Origin: JAHCHG01 sp965214585
GTDB lineage: Bacteria > Acidobacteriota > Blastocatellia > Pyrinomonadales > Pyrinomonadaceae
Assembly: GCA_965214585.1 (NCBI GenBank)
Contig: OZ243957.1
Coordinates: forward strand, 3,844,001-3,908,000
Direction of reading: 5' to 3'
DNA: 64,000 bases
Shown here: positions 35,901-43,239 of the stretch, piece after piece
Numbering within the stretch: the first letter of the stretch is position 1
How the letters are laid out: every line of letters starts with the position of its first letter
Translations under genes and position numbers: made by a program
Notes under the pieces: model-generated
What the model was told of the DNA's origin: nothing
Databases searched by the model: none
What the model saw: only the letters and a program-made list of their open reading frames with translations

Positions 35901-36506
35901 GACGATTCGTTCGTTCAAAACTTCCGCCTGTTCGGTTTCCTGATTTTGTATCTCGACGTAAAAATTTTCTCTGCCGAAAATATTCCGCAAACGCCCGGCA
36001 TATTTTTCGGCGGCTTGCAAATTTTCATTTTTTATGTAATGCCGAATCGCGCCGTTCGCGCCCGATGACAGACAAATCAAACCTCCGCTTTTTTCTTCCA
36101 AAAGCTCGAAATCTATGCGTGGTTTGTGCAGAAAACCTTCCGTGTAAGCCTTCGATGCAAGATATGTCAGGTTATGGTAGCCTTCCAGATTTTTCGCCAG
36201 CAGAACGATTTGGTAATAAGGTTTCTCGCCGGCTTCGAGCGTCAGTTCCTTTTCAAAGCGGCTGCCCGAAGTGATATACGCTTCATAGCCGATAATCGGA
36301 TGGATTCCGTCCGCTTTCATCTGATTGTAAAACGAAACCGCGCCGAACATATTGCCGTAATCGGTGATCGCGCACGCCTTTATATCCATCTCCGCAAGTT
36401 TTTTGCCCAGAGGTTTTAACTGAATCGTGCTGTGCAGCAGACTGAAATCCGTGTGAACGTGCAGATGCACGAAATCCCTCGCTTTGAAATTTAAATTTTC
36501 CATCAT
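32970..36506 (-). CDS. dnaE: DNA polymerase III subunit alpha
   Basis: This 1178-residue replicative polymerase begins with the PHP domain (FVHLHVHTDFSLL), followed by the palm with SMPDIDIDFCVRRR (catalytic aspartates), RPGPLDGGMVDDFIDRHRG, and TYGVLVYQEQIMQLAQ (finger/beta-binding region). The OB domain is near EEITLAGIVSSFQVRHSKKG. Length fits DnaE1. A TTG start at 36515 is possible, but the ATG at 36506 (followed by a second ATG) is preferred. miaB diverges only about 40 bp away, so the two promoters must overlap. Confidence 0.97.
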   Translation of the reverse strand: MMENLNFKARDFVHLHVHTDFSLLHSTIQLKPLGKKLAEMDIKACAITDYGNMFGAVSFYNQMKADGIHPIIGYEAYITSGSRFEKELTLEAGEKPYYQIVLLAKNLEGYHNLTYLASKAYTEGFLHKPRIDFELLEEKSGGLICLSSGANGAIRHYIKNENLQAAEKYAGRLRNIFGRENFYVEIQNQETEQAEVLNERIVNFAKSNELEIVATNDAHYLSQEDAKAHEVLLSIGESKTIYDNTRTVFPSRKFHLRTAEEMWDLFGEKYPESLENTLKIARMCQVEIKQTDNLALPLFPIPSESGCGTIGEYFEKVVMDGFEKKRKSVWQPLADKNDLKYGLDQYLERIRTEIKIIKDMGFPGYFLIVWDFILYAHKKDIPVGPGRGSAAGSLVAYVLGITDIDPLKYDLLFERFLNPERVSMPDIDIDFCVRRRADVINHVSEFYGRDSVCQIVTFGTMASKAAIKDVGRALAVPLGDVEKIAKLIPPPVRGRNISISEAIEQVADLQKAMQIDPKTKEVIELALKLEGCARHTSVHAAGVVISPVPLHELVPIALSAKDELTSQFTMNDLEKVGMLKMDFLALTTLTIISDCLKSLKQQTGIEIDWNAVSLDDEKSLELFGEGRTEAIFQFESTGMQDICRRLKPKNLEDLAALNALYRPGPLDGGMVDDFIDRHRGDKKVRYIIPEMKEILDNTYGVLVYQEQIMQLAQKLAGYSLGEADMMRRAMGKKKRSEMALHEKKFIGGAVKRHIDQEKATQIFKLMAQFADYGFNRSHSVAYAYLAFQTAYLKAHYPAYFYASVLSNESQDSAKIYKYSSELKALGLKLLPPDINESDAGFTPGADYVRYGLTAIKGLGASSVEAIIKARKKAGRFSSLFDFTAAVEQGCLNRRGLESLICAGALDSIKPADHTLNLWRAKLCGSVRQALAHGQKIWNDKKSGQTGLFGAVEATAADFAEYMPDADEWSEKELSKREKDAVGFYLSTHPLDEFESILSDLHIKNAADYADIQVGEEITLAGIVSSFQVRHSKKGNRFCSFRLEDQSTGIKCLGWSETYSKYAAILKDDELLIASGRVKSNEGQEITLIIEEVKNLSDAVPLKARKVSIDISGEMSDDSYLEDIFGLLSRRHGVCEVLLCLNLEEKVSLQIHAQPMRIQGTSELERQLRERNCEVKWHL

Positions 36507-36545
36507 AGTTTCCAACCGTTTCTAAATTTTGTTATCTTTAACATT

Positions 36546-37868
36546 ATGAAAAAAGTTTATCTCGAAACTTTCGGTTGTCAAATGAATGTTTCCGACTCGG
36601 AGAGAGTCATAAGCCTTCTACAGACGGACGGCTACACGCTGACAAACGACGAAGCGGCGGCGGACGTGATTTTGCTGAACACTTGCTCGGTCCGCGAGAA
36701 GGCTGAAAATAAACTCTATACGAGAATCGGACAAATTCCAAATAAAGAGCAGAAGAAAATAGGCGTTCTCGGCTGCGTCGCCCAACTCGAAGGCGAGACG
36801 CTTTTTCGGGACGGACGCAAAATTGATTTTGTCGTCGGAACGCAGGCTGTCGGCAGAGTTTCAAAAGTTATCGAGAGAGTTTTTAGCGGCGAAAAAAATA
36901 TCTCCGATCTGGCGGCGAGAGAAGATGTTTACGATTGGTCTGTCGCCGCCGACAGCCGCCATTCGCCCTATATCGGTTTTGTTCCGATCATCGAGGGCTG
37001 CAATAAATTCTGCACCTACTGCATCGTTCCTTTTTCCAGAGGCAGGGAGCGCAGTCTGCCCGCAGCGGAAATCATCCGGCAAGTTCTGAAATTAAAAGGC
37101 GAAGGCGTGAAGGAAGTTCATCTGATCGGTCAGAACGTGAACAGTTACAGACCTGTTACCGCTGACGGAATGGAAAATTTTCGCGGCGCGACACCTTTTT
37201 CCAGACTTTTGCGTGCCGTCGCCCGCACAGGCATCGAGCGCGTCAAATTCAACACGTCCTTTCCCAGAGATTTTCACGCGGACATAGTTGATGCCATTGA
37301 TGAATCTGAAAATTTATGCAACTGGGTGCATTTGCCAGTCCAGTCTGGAAGTAATAAAATCTTGAGAGCGATGCGGCGCGGTCACACGATTGAAAATTAC
37401 TTGAAAAGAATCGAAAAGATCAAATCTTCCCGGCGGAATATATCTCTCTCGACGGATATTATCGTCGGTTTTCCGGGCGAAACCGAGCAGGATTTTGCCG
37501 ATACGCTCGAATTAGCCGAAACTTGCCGATTTGACAGCGCGTATATCTTCAAGTATTCGCCCAGATACGGCACGCCGGCTTACGAACTCGAAGACGACGT
37601 AACTGCCGCCGAGAAAAAAGAGCGTTTTTTGCGGCTCGAAAAAATTACGAGGGAAAGTCAGAAAAATGCTCTGCAAAAATTCAGGGGTAAGACTGTCGAA
37701 GTTTTGGCTGAAAAAACTTCCGGCAGAGATGATTCCGAATTAACCGGGCATACGAGCTGCCACCGGGTTGTAAATTTTAGCGGCGAAAAGAAATTTTTAG
37801 GAAAAATTGTTAAAGTAAGAATTACGTCAGCCGAAACATTTTATCTGCGCGGCGAAATCGTCGAATGA
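36546..37868 (+). CDS. miaB: tRNA-2-methylthio-N6-dimethylallyladenosine synthase
   Basis: At 440 residues this radical-SAM methylthiotransferase has the N-terminal UPF0004 cluster cysteines in TFGCQMNVSDSERV, LNTCSVREKAENKL and LGCVAQ. The radical-SAM CxxxCxxC is EGCNKFCTYCIVPFSRGRE, and the C-terminal TRAM domain begins near FRGKTVEVLAE. It adds the 2-methylthio group to i6A37 of tRNAs. VHLPVQSGSNKILRAMRRGHT distinguishes MiaB from RimO. Two Fe4S4 clusters are expected. Confidence 0.96.
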   Translation: MKKVYLETFGCQMNVSDSERVISLLQTDGYTLTNDEAAADVILLNTCSVREKAENKLYTRIGQIPNKEQKKIGVLGCVAQLEGETLFRDGRKIDFVVGTQAVGRVSKVIERVFSGEKNISDLAAREDVYDWSVAADSRHSPYIGFVPIIEGCNKFCTYCIVPFSRGRERSLPAAEIIRQVLKLKGEGVKEVHLIGQNVNSYRPVTADGMENFRGATPFSRLLRAVARTGIERVKFNTSFPRDFHADIVDAIDESENLCNWVHLPVQSGSNKILRAMRRGHTIENYLKRIEKIKSSRRNISLSTDIIVGFPGETEQDFADTLELAETCRFDSAYIFKYSPRYGTPAYELEDDVTAAEKKERFLRLEKITRESQKNALQKFRGKTVEVLAEKTSGRDDSELTGHTSCHRVVNFSGEKKFLGKIVKVRITSAETFYLRGEIVE

Positions 37869-37891
37869 TTTCGCGTTTTGAGGATTGAATT

Positions 37892-38365
37892 ATGCTAATT
37901 GAAGTCAAAATCGGGGCTTTGATAATGGACCCGAACACCAACACACCGATTGTCGTCTTGAAAGGCGTGGATTCGGACAATATTTTGCCGATTTGGGTCG
38001 GAGCTTACGAAGCCAATGCGATTGCTCTGGAAATCGAGAAAATCGTTCCGCAGAGACCTATGACTCACGATCTGTTCAGAAATTTCATAATCGAAAGCGG
38101 TCTGTCCGCCCGCCGCGTCGTAATTACGGATTTGCTCGACAATACCTTTTATGCGGCAATCGAATTGAGCGACTCGAACGGAAAAAATTTCGTTCTCGAT
38201 GCCAGACCTTCCGATGCCATCGCCATCGCTCTCCGGCTCGATTGCCCGATATTCGTTCAGCAGAAGGTTTTTGACGTTTCGGCATCAAACCACGAACCGC
38301 CCGCCGAAGATTTTGAAGCGGATGAAAAACTACCGGCGGAAGAGTGGCCGGATTTTATCGGATAA
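37892..38365 (+). CDS. Bifunctional nuclease family (DUF151) protein
   Basis: The 157-residue protein has the BFN-domain pattern: VVLKGVDSDNILPIWVGAYEANAIALEI, RPMTHDLF, TFYAAIEL and DARPSDAIAIALRL, plus an acidic C-terminal tail. Members have RNase/DNase activity in some organisms, while most bacterial versions are uncharacterised. It lies 23 bp after miaB and is likely co-transcribed with it. Confidence 0.93.
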   Translation: MLIEVKIGALIMDPNTNTPIVVLKGVDSDNILPIWVGAYEANAIALEIEKIVPQRPMTHDLFRNFIIESGLSARRVVITDLLDNTFYAAIELSDSNGKNFVLDARPSDAIAIALRLDCPIFVQQKVFDVSASNHEPPAEDFEADEKLPAEEWPDFIG

Positions 38366-38375
38366 ATAATTTCAG

Positions 38376-39131
38376 ATGATAATTGTTATAGCAAATCAAA
38401 AAGGCGGTGTCGGAAAAACAACAACCGCCATAAATCTCTCCGCCGCCTGCGCCCTCGAAGGCAAACGGGTTCTCCTGATTGATCTCGATCCGCAGGGCAA
38501 CAGTTCGCTCTCGTTTATAGATTCGCAGCTGATTGTCGAGAGTGCCTTTGAACTTTTCACGGAACTTGCCAGTCCTTGGAAAAATTTTATATACGACACG
38601 AAAATTCCGAATCTGGACATAGTTCCTTCCAAAATCAATCTTGCCAAATTAGAACCGAAACTTGCCGGCGATTTTGATGCGATTTTTCGTCTGCGGGACC
38701 GGATTGACGAAATCAATTCAAATTACGATTTTATATTTGTTGACACGCCGCCCACTCTCGGTCTGATTACGGTCAACGCGCTGGTTGCCGCAGATTTCGT
38801 GCTGATCCCGATCCAGTCGTCTTATTTCGCTCTGGAGGGAACTGACGATCTTCTGGAAACGATTGACAAAGTGCGTTCGCGCCCGAATCCCGATCTGAGT
38901 CTGCTCGGCGTTCTGGTCACGCTTTTTGACCGCCGCACCGCGCTCTCCAAAGATGTCGAAACGCACATCAGAAGGGTTTTCGGCGAAAAGGCTTTTGATA
39001 CGATTATCACCAGAAGCGTCAGGCTCGAAGAATCTCCGGCTCACAAGGAAGCGATCTTTTCCTACGCGCCGAACTCTTCCGGCTCAATCGAATATAGACA
39101 ACTTTTAGAGGAGGTTTTACAGCGTGTCTAA
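38376..39131 (+). CDS. ParA/Soj-family chromosome partitioning ATPase
   Basis: The 251-residue protein starts MIIVIANQKGGVGKTTTAINL with the deviant Walker A of ParA proteins, then LLIDLDPQGNSS (A') and FIFVDTPPTLGLITVNAL (Walker B). There is no N-terminal helix-turn-helix, so this is a chromosomal (Soj-like) small ParA. It sits 10 bp after the BFN gene and overlaps the ParB gene by 8 bases. Confidence 0.93.
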   Translation: MIIVIANQKGGVGKTTTAINLSAACALEGKRVLLIDLDPQGNSSLSFIDSQLIVESAFELFTELASPWKNFIYDTKIPNLDIVPSKINLAKLEPKLAGDFDAIFRLRDRIDEINSNYDFIFVDTPPTLGLITVNALVAADFVLIPIQSSYFALEGTDDLLETIDKVRSRPNPDLSLLGVLVTLFDRRTALSKDVETHIRRVFGEKAFDTIITRSVRLEESPAHKEAIFSYAPNSSGSIEYRQLLEEVLQRV

Positions 39132-40005
39132 GAGAGGCTTACCGACAGATGTTAAAATGCGGCACGATGCCCACTACGTCGAGGAATTAACCCGTCCGAA
39201 TCGCCATATCGGGCGTATTCTTTCGGTCAAAAATCTCGAACCGAACCCCGACCAGCCGCGCGTCGAAATCGGCGATTTAACCGAATTAACCGAGTCTATC
39301 AGGGAAAAAGGTGTTCTCGAACCGATTCTCGTCAAACCCGATAAACAGGGAAGTTGGATGATTATCGCCGGCGAACGCCGCTGGCGTGCGGCGCAGCTTG
39401 CAGGTCTGCGCGAAGTTCCCTGTATCGAACTCGATCTGGACGAAAAATCCGTCGCCGAAGTCGCTCTTATAGAGAATCTGCAAAGAAAGGACCTGACCAT
39501 CTGGGAAGAAGCCGACGGGCTGGCTTTTCTAAGCGAAAAATTCGGTCACACGCATCAGGAAATTGCCTCTAAAATAAGCAAAAGCCGTTCGTCCGTGACC
39601 GAATCTCTGACAATTGCCGGATTACCCGATTCGATTCGCCGCAAATGCCGCAACGCAGACATTTCCGCGAAATCCACGCTGCTCGAAGTCGCCCGACAGT
39701 TTGACGAAACGGCGATGCACAAATTTCTCGACGATTTTATCAACAGAGGTAAGACAAAAACTTCAGACAAAAATAAAAAACAGACTTCGGCATCTGAAAA
39801 ATCTTCACGCAACTCGGAAACTTTTGCCGACAAAAAAGAAAAAATTTCCGAAAAAAGTTTTGGTGAAAAACAAATTTACAGATACGAATCCGTCGAGCAG
39901 GAATTTAATCTGGAAATAATCTTCAAAAATAAAACCGAATACGACGATAAAGATTTACTGCTCGCGCTCAAAGAAGTTTTCGATACGGTGAAAGACGAGG
40001 CTTGA
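39124..40005 (+). CDS. ParB/Spo0J-family partition protein
   Basis: The 293-residue protein starts with GTG inside the parA end. LEPNPDQPRVEIGDLTELTESI begins the CTPase/ParB domain. GERRWRAAQLAGLREVPCIE holds the GERRxRA motif, LIENLQRKDLTIWEEA follows, and KISKSRSSVTESLTIAGLP is the helix-turn-helix. A variable Lys/Ser-rich linker precedes the dimerisation end. I found no parS-like sequence in the window, so its centromere lies elsewhere. The codon and base context matches the neighbours. Confidence 0.93.
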   Translation: MSKRGLPTDVKMRHDAHYVEELTRPNRHIGRILSVKNLEPNPDQPRVEIGDLTELTESIREKGVLEPILVKPDKQGSWMIIAGERRWRAAQLAGLREVPCIELDLDEKSVAEVALIENLQRKDLTIWEEADGLAFLSEKFGHTHQEIASKISKSRSSVTESLTIAGLPDSIRRKCRNADISAKSTLLEVARQFDETAMHKFLDDFINRGKTKTSDKNKKQTSASEKSSRNSETFADKKEKISEKSFGEKQIYRYESVEQEFNLEIIFKNKTEYDDKDLLLALKEVFDTVKDEA

Positions 40006-40328
40006 TCTGTCTATTACCAATTAGATTTGCATTTTCCGCCAATCAAACATATTTATAACATAATCTTTATTATCGGACGCGATGGGTTTGCTGCTTTTTA
40101 TATCAAATCGCTTCAAAATATACTTTTGTAATAATTCCATTTTAATTGGTGTTCTGATTTTTTTCAAATTAAACCAAAAAACTCTCTACTCCGAATTATC
40201 CGCCTGAATTATTTGTGTTCCTATTACCTTATAACTTACAACTTAAAAAAGAAAAAACAATCGGAAATTGCAAATCGAAAATCGAAAATATATAAAATTA
40301 TTCATATAAAATTTGAAGCAAACCGCTT
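40006..40328. other. AT-rich intergenic region upstream of metK without a recognised element
   Basis: The 418-bp gap between parB and metK holds no credible ORF. I looked for a SAM riboswitch (conserved kink-turn stem, AG-rich junction) and saw none. Short A/T tracts and GAAAATCGAAAAT-like direct repeats occur near 40270-40290. The metK promoter lies at its right end. Confidence 0.5.
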
Positions 40329-40357
40329 TTGACACGATTTTAATTAAAGGTTACAAT
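40329..40357 (+). promoter_or_regulatory. Strong sigma-70-type promoter of metK
   Basis: TTGACA (40329-40334) and TACAAT (40352-40357) are separated by exactly 17 bp; the predicted leader to the metK start is about 60 nt. The -35 box is a perfect consensus match. Confidence 0.75.
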
Positions 40358-40423
40358 CAACAATTTGCAATCCTAAACAACTGTATTTTTAATACATATA
40401 TTATATAAAGGAGTTTCAAACAA

Positions 40424-41590
40424 TTGAATAACACAAATTTTTTATTTACTTCCGAATCCGTAACCGAAGGACACCCGGATAAAATTTCGGATCAGGTTTC
40501 GGACGCGGTTCTGGATGCGGTTTTAGAGCAGGACCCGAATGCCAGAGTCGCTTGTGAAACGCTTGTTTCGACGGGTTTGGCAGTTATCGCCGGCGAGATC
40601 ACAACGTCTGCCAATATAGATTTCCAGAAAGTCGTGCGCGAAACGATCAATGAAATCGGCTACAACGACGCAACTTTCGGCTTCGATTCAAATACTTGTT
40701 CGGTGATGAACGCCATCGGCACACAGTCGCCGGATATTGCTCAGGGAGTTGATACGGGCGGCGCGGGCGATCAGGGTTTGATGTTCGGCTTTGCCTGCAA
40801 TGAAACTCCCGAATTAATGCCTCTGCCGATACAATTGGCACACAATCTGACACGCAAACTTTCGCAAGTGCGCCGCAGCGGTGAACTTCCCTATCTGCGC
40901 CCCGACGGAAAATCCCAAGTAACTGTCGAATACCGCGACGGAAAACCTTTTCGCGTCGAAGCCGTCGTAGTTTCCAGCCAGCACGCCGACGAGGTTACAA
41001 CCGAACAGCTTCGCGCGGATATTCTCGAAAAAGTTATCAAAGCAACCGTTTCAGCCGATCTTTTAGACGCGAATACAAAGTATCACATAAACCCTACGGG
41101 CAGATTTGTCACAGGCGGTCCGATGGGCGATGCCGGTTTGACCGGACGAAAAATTATTGTTGACACATATGGCGGTTATGCTCCGCACGGCGGCGGTGCT
41201 TTTTCGGGTAAAGACCCGACGAAAGTTGACCGTTCTGCGGCTTATATGGCGCGTTACATTGCTAAAAATATCGTCGCCGCCAAACTTGCAGACAAATGCA
41301 CGGTTCAATTAGCGTATGCAATCGGCGTGGCGGAACCCGTTTCGGTTCTGGTTGATACACACGGCACTGGAAAAGTTTCCGACGAAAAACTTTCCGAAAG
41401 CGTCCGCACGAATTTTGAATTAACTCCGAAAGGAATTATCGAAACTCTCAAACTGCGTCGTCCCATTTTCAGAGAAACTGCAAAATTCGGGCATTTTGGT
41501 CGCACGAATGACGAATTCAGTTGGGAAAGAACCGACAAAACGGACGCTCTCCTCGCTTCTCTAAACGGAGCGATTGGAAAGGGAGTTTAA
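40424..41590 (+). CDS. metK: S-adenosylmethionine synthetase
   Basis: The 388-residue protein starts with TTG, preceded by AAAGGAG about 10 bases upstream. The N-terminus FTSESVTEGHPDKISDQVSDAV is diagnostic. GAGDQGLMFGFACNET, GPMGDAGLTGRKIIVDTYGG and GGGAFSGKDPTKVDRSAAY follow. It makes SAM from methionine and ATP. The next gene encodes S-adenosylhomocysteinase, so the pair covers the SAM/SAH cycle and could feed the many methyltransferases in this window. Confidence 0.97.
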   Translation: MNNTNFLFTSESVTEGHPDKISDQVSDAVLDAVLEQDPNARVACETLVSTGLAVIAGEITTSANIDFQKVVRETINEIGYNDATFGFDSNTCSVMNAIGTQSPDIAQGVDTGGAGDQGLMFGFACNETPELMPLPIQLAHNLTRKLSQVRRSGELPYLRPDGKSQVTVEYRDGKPFRVEAVVVSSQHADEVTTEQLRADILEKVIKATVSADLLDANTKYHINPTGRFVTGGPMGDAGLTGRKIIVDTYGGYAPHGGGAFSGKDPTKVDRSAAYMARYIAKNIVAAKLADKCTVQLAYAIGVAEPVSVLVDTHGTGKVSDEKLSESVRTNFELTPKGIIETLKLRRPIFRETAKFGHFGRTNDEFSWERTDKTDALLASLNGAIGKGV

Positions 41591-41605
41591 CTTTATTTCA
41601 AAAAC

Positions 41606-41667
41606 GGTAAGCCTTTTTAACGGAACAATTATCAAGTAGTTGTTCAGAAATCGGTTTACCTTTTTTT
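41606..41667 (+). terminator. Two-stem structure with U-run between metK and ahcY
   Basis: GGTAAGCC (41606-41613) pairs with GGTTTACC (41653-41660), enclosing GAACAA (41623-41628) paired with TTGTTC (41640-41645); TTTTTTT follows. It looks like an intrinsic terminator or attenuator separating metK from ahcY. Confidence 0.7.
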
Positions 41668-41703
41668 ATTATTTACAAAACAAATAAGAGGAACATTTTT
41701 ATT

Positions 41704-42984
41704 ATGGCAAAAGAAGGAATTTCTATGGAATACGATATAAAAGATATAAATCTTGCCGAACAAGGCAAACAGAGAATCGAATGGGCAAACCGCGAAATGC
41801 CGGTTTTGCAGCTTATCCGTGAAAGATTCGAGAAGGAAAAACCTCTCGACGGCGTGAAAATAGTCGCTTGCGCTCATATCACGACCGAAACCGCAAATCT
41901 CGCAAGGACTCTGCAGGCGGGCGGCGCGGATTCGCTCCTGATCGCTTCAAACCCGCTTTCCACGCAGGATGATGTCGCCGCCGCTCTGGTCAGCGAATAC
42001 GGCATTCCCGTAATGGCTATCAAAGGCGAATCAACCGAAACATATATGCGCCACGTCCGCGCCGCGCTCGATACGAAACCGGACATAATTATAGACGACG
42101 GTTCTGATGTCGTCGCCACGCTGCTCAAAGAAGACCCGGAACACGCTTCTAAAATTATCGGCACAACCGAGGAAACGACAACCGGAATCGTGCGCTTGCA
42201 GGCGATGGAAAAAGCCGGTGTGATGAAGTTCCCTTCAATCGCGGTCAATGATGCTCAAACCAAGCACTTTTTCGATAACCGCTACGGCACAGGACAATCA
42301 ACTCTCGACGGAATCATACGCGCCACGAATATACTTCTCGCCGGCAAAAACTTTGTCGTCGTCGGATACGGATGGTGCGGCAAAGGCGTAGCGATGCGTG
42401 CGCGTGGAATGGGCGCAAACGTGATTGTCACGGAAGTTGACCCGATTCGCGCAGTCGAAGCTCTGATGGACGGATTCCGCGTAATGCCTATGAACGAAGC
42501 CGCGCAGATCGGTGATTTCTTTGTAACCGTAACCGGAAACCGGCACGTTATTGACAGAAATCATTTCGAGCAGATGAAAAACGGCGCAATCGTCTGCAAC
42601 AGCGGACATTTTGATCTCGAAATCAATCTCGAAGCGTTGCGCGAAATGTCCGATGAACCCGCAAACCGCCGCCCGTTTGTTGAAGAATATCAACTTAAAA
42701 ATGGCGATAAGAGCATAATCGTTCTCGGCGAAGGTCGTCTGATAAATCTTGCGGCAGCTGAAGGACATCCCGCCAGCGTAATGGATATGAGTTTTGCAAA
42801 CCAAGCGTTATCAACGGAATACCTCGTGAAGAATAAAGGAGAACTTGAACACAGAGTTCACCTTCTTCCGCAGGAAGTTGACCGCGAAATCGCAAGTCTG
42901 AAACTCGAAGCGATGGGACTCGAAATTGATACTTTAACTCCCGAAATGATCGAGTATATGAATAGTTGGGAAACCGGAACTTAA
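41704..42984 (+). CDS. ahcY: Adenosylhomocysteinase
   Basis: At 426 residues, the protein contains VACAHITTETANLARTLQAGG, DDGSDVVATL, GTTEETTTGIVRL, NDAQTKHFFDNRYGTGQS and the NAD-binding VVVGYGWCGKGVAMRARGMG. It hydrolyses S-adenosylhomocysteine to adenosine and homocysteine. The length is the short prokaryotic type without the ~40-residue insertion of eukaryote-like enzymes. An AGAGGAAC ribosome-binding site precedes the ATG; a second in-frame ATG eight codons on is possible. Confidence 0.97.
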   Translation: MAKEGISMEYDIKDINLAEQGKQRIEWANREMPVLQLIRERFEKEKPLDGVKIVACAHITTETANLARTLQAGGADSLLIASNPLSTQDDVAAALVSEYGIPVMAIKGESTETYMRHVRAALDTKPDIIIDDGSDVVATLLKEDPEHASKIIGTTEETTTGIVRLQAMEKAGVMKFPSIAVNDAQTKHFFDNRYGTGQSTLDGIIRATNILLAGKNFVVVGYGWCGKGVAMRARGMGANVIVTEVDPIRAVEALMDGFRVMPMNEAAQIGDFFVTVTGNRHVIDRNHFEQMKNGAIVCNSGHFDLEINLEALREMSDEPANRRPFVEEYQLKNGDKSIIVLGEGRLINLAAAEGHPASVMDMSFANQALSTEYLVKNKGELEHRVHLLPQEVDREIASLKLEAMGLEIDTLTPEMIEYMNSWETGT

Positions 42985-42986
42985 TC

Positions 42987-43171
42987 TAGAGCGAATTAAG
43001 AATTGATATAAGGTATTTTAGATTTTTTATAGTGACATAATTATCAATGCCGAATGCCTAATTGGTAATTGATAATTAGGCATTCGGCATTATGTCACGA
43101 TAAAAAAATTGATAAATTTATCGAACCTAAGAAAAATCGCTTAACCTTACATTCAATCCTAAACCGCTCTA
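42987..43171. mobile_element. MITE-like element with long imperfect terminal inverted repeats
   Basis: The ends TAGAGCG (42987-42993) and CGCTCTA (43165-43171) begin arms of about 40 bases that match imperfectly when one is reverse-complemented. Shared blocks are ATTGA, TAAGGT and GATTTTT. The centre is a strong hairpin: ATGCCGAATGCCTAATT (43047-43063) against its perfect complement (43074-43090), extended by GTGACATA/TATGTCAC with a 7-nt bulge. It carries no ORF, is 185 bp, and starts two bases after the ahcY stop codon. Confidence 0.65.
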
Positions 43172-43195
43172 AGTTTTCAAATATCAACATTTTAC

Positions 43196-43229
43196 AAAGC
43201 TGAGTTTAGAAATATTCTCAGCTTTTTTT
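43196..43229. terminator. Intrinsic terminator between ahcY and lptFG
   Basis: AAAGCTGAG (43196-43204) pairs with CTCAGCTTT (43217-43225), with a 12-nt loop and T run to 43229. It lies downstream of the MITE-like element and is probably the original ahcY terminator. Confidence 0.8.
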
Positions 43230-43239
43230 CCGCACTTTT

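Noticed and set aside
39124..40005. parS site near parAB
   Set aside because: No sequence close to the TGTTTCACGTGAAACA consensus was seen; a site may lie outside the window.
40006..40423. SAM riboswitch upstream of metK
   Set aside because: None of the conserved SAM-I/II/III/IV features was visible by eye; a plain promoter explains the region.
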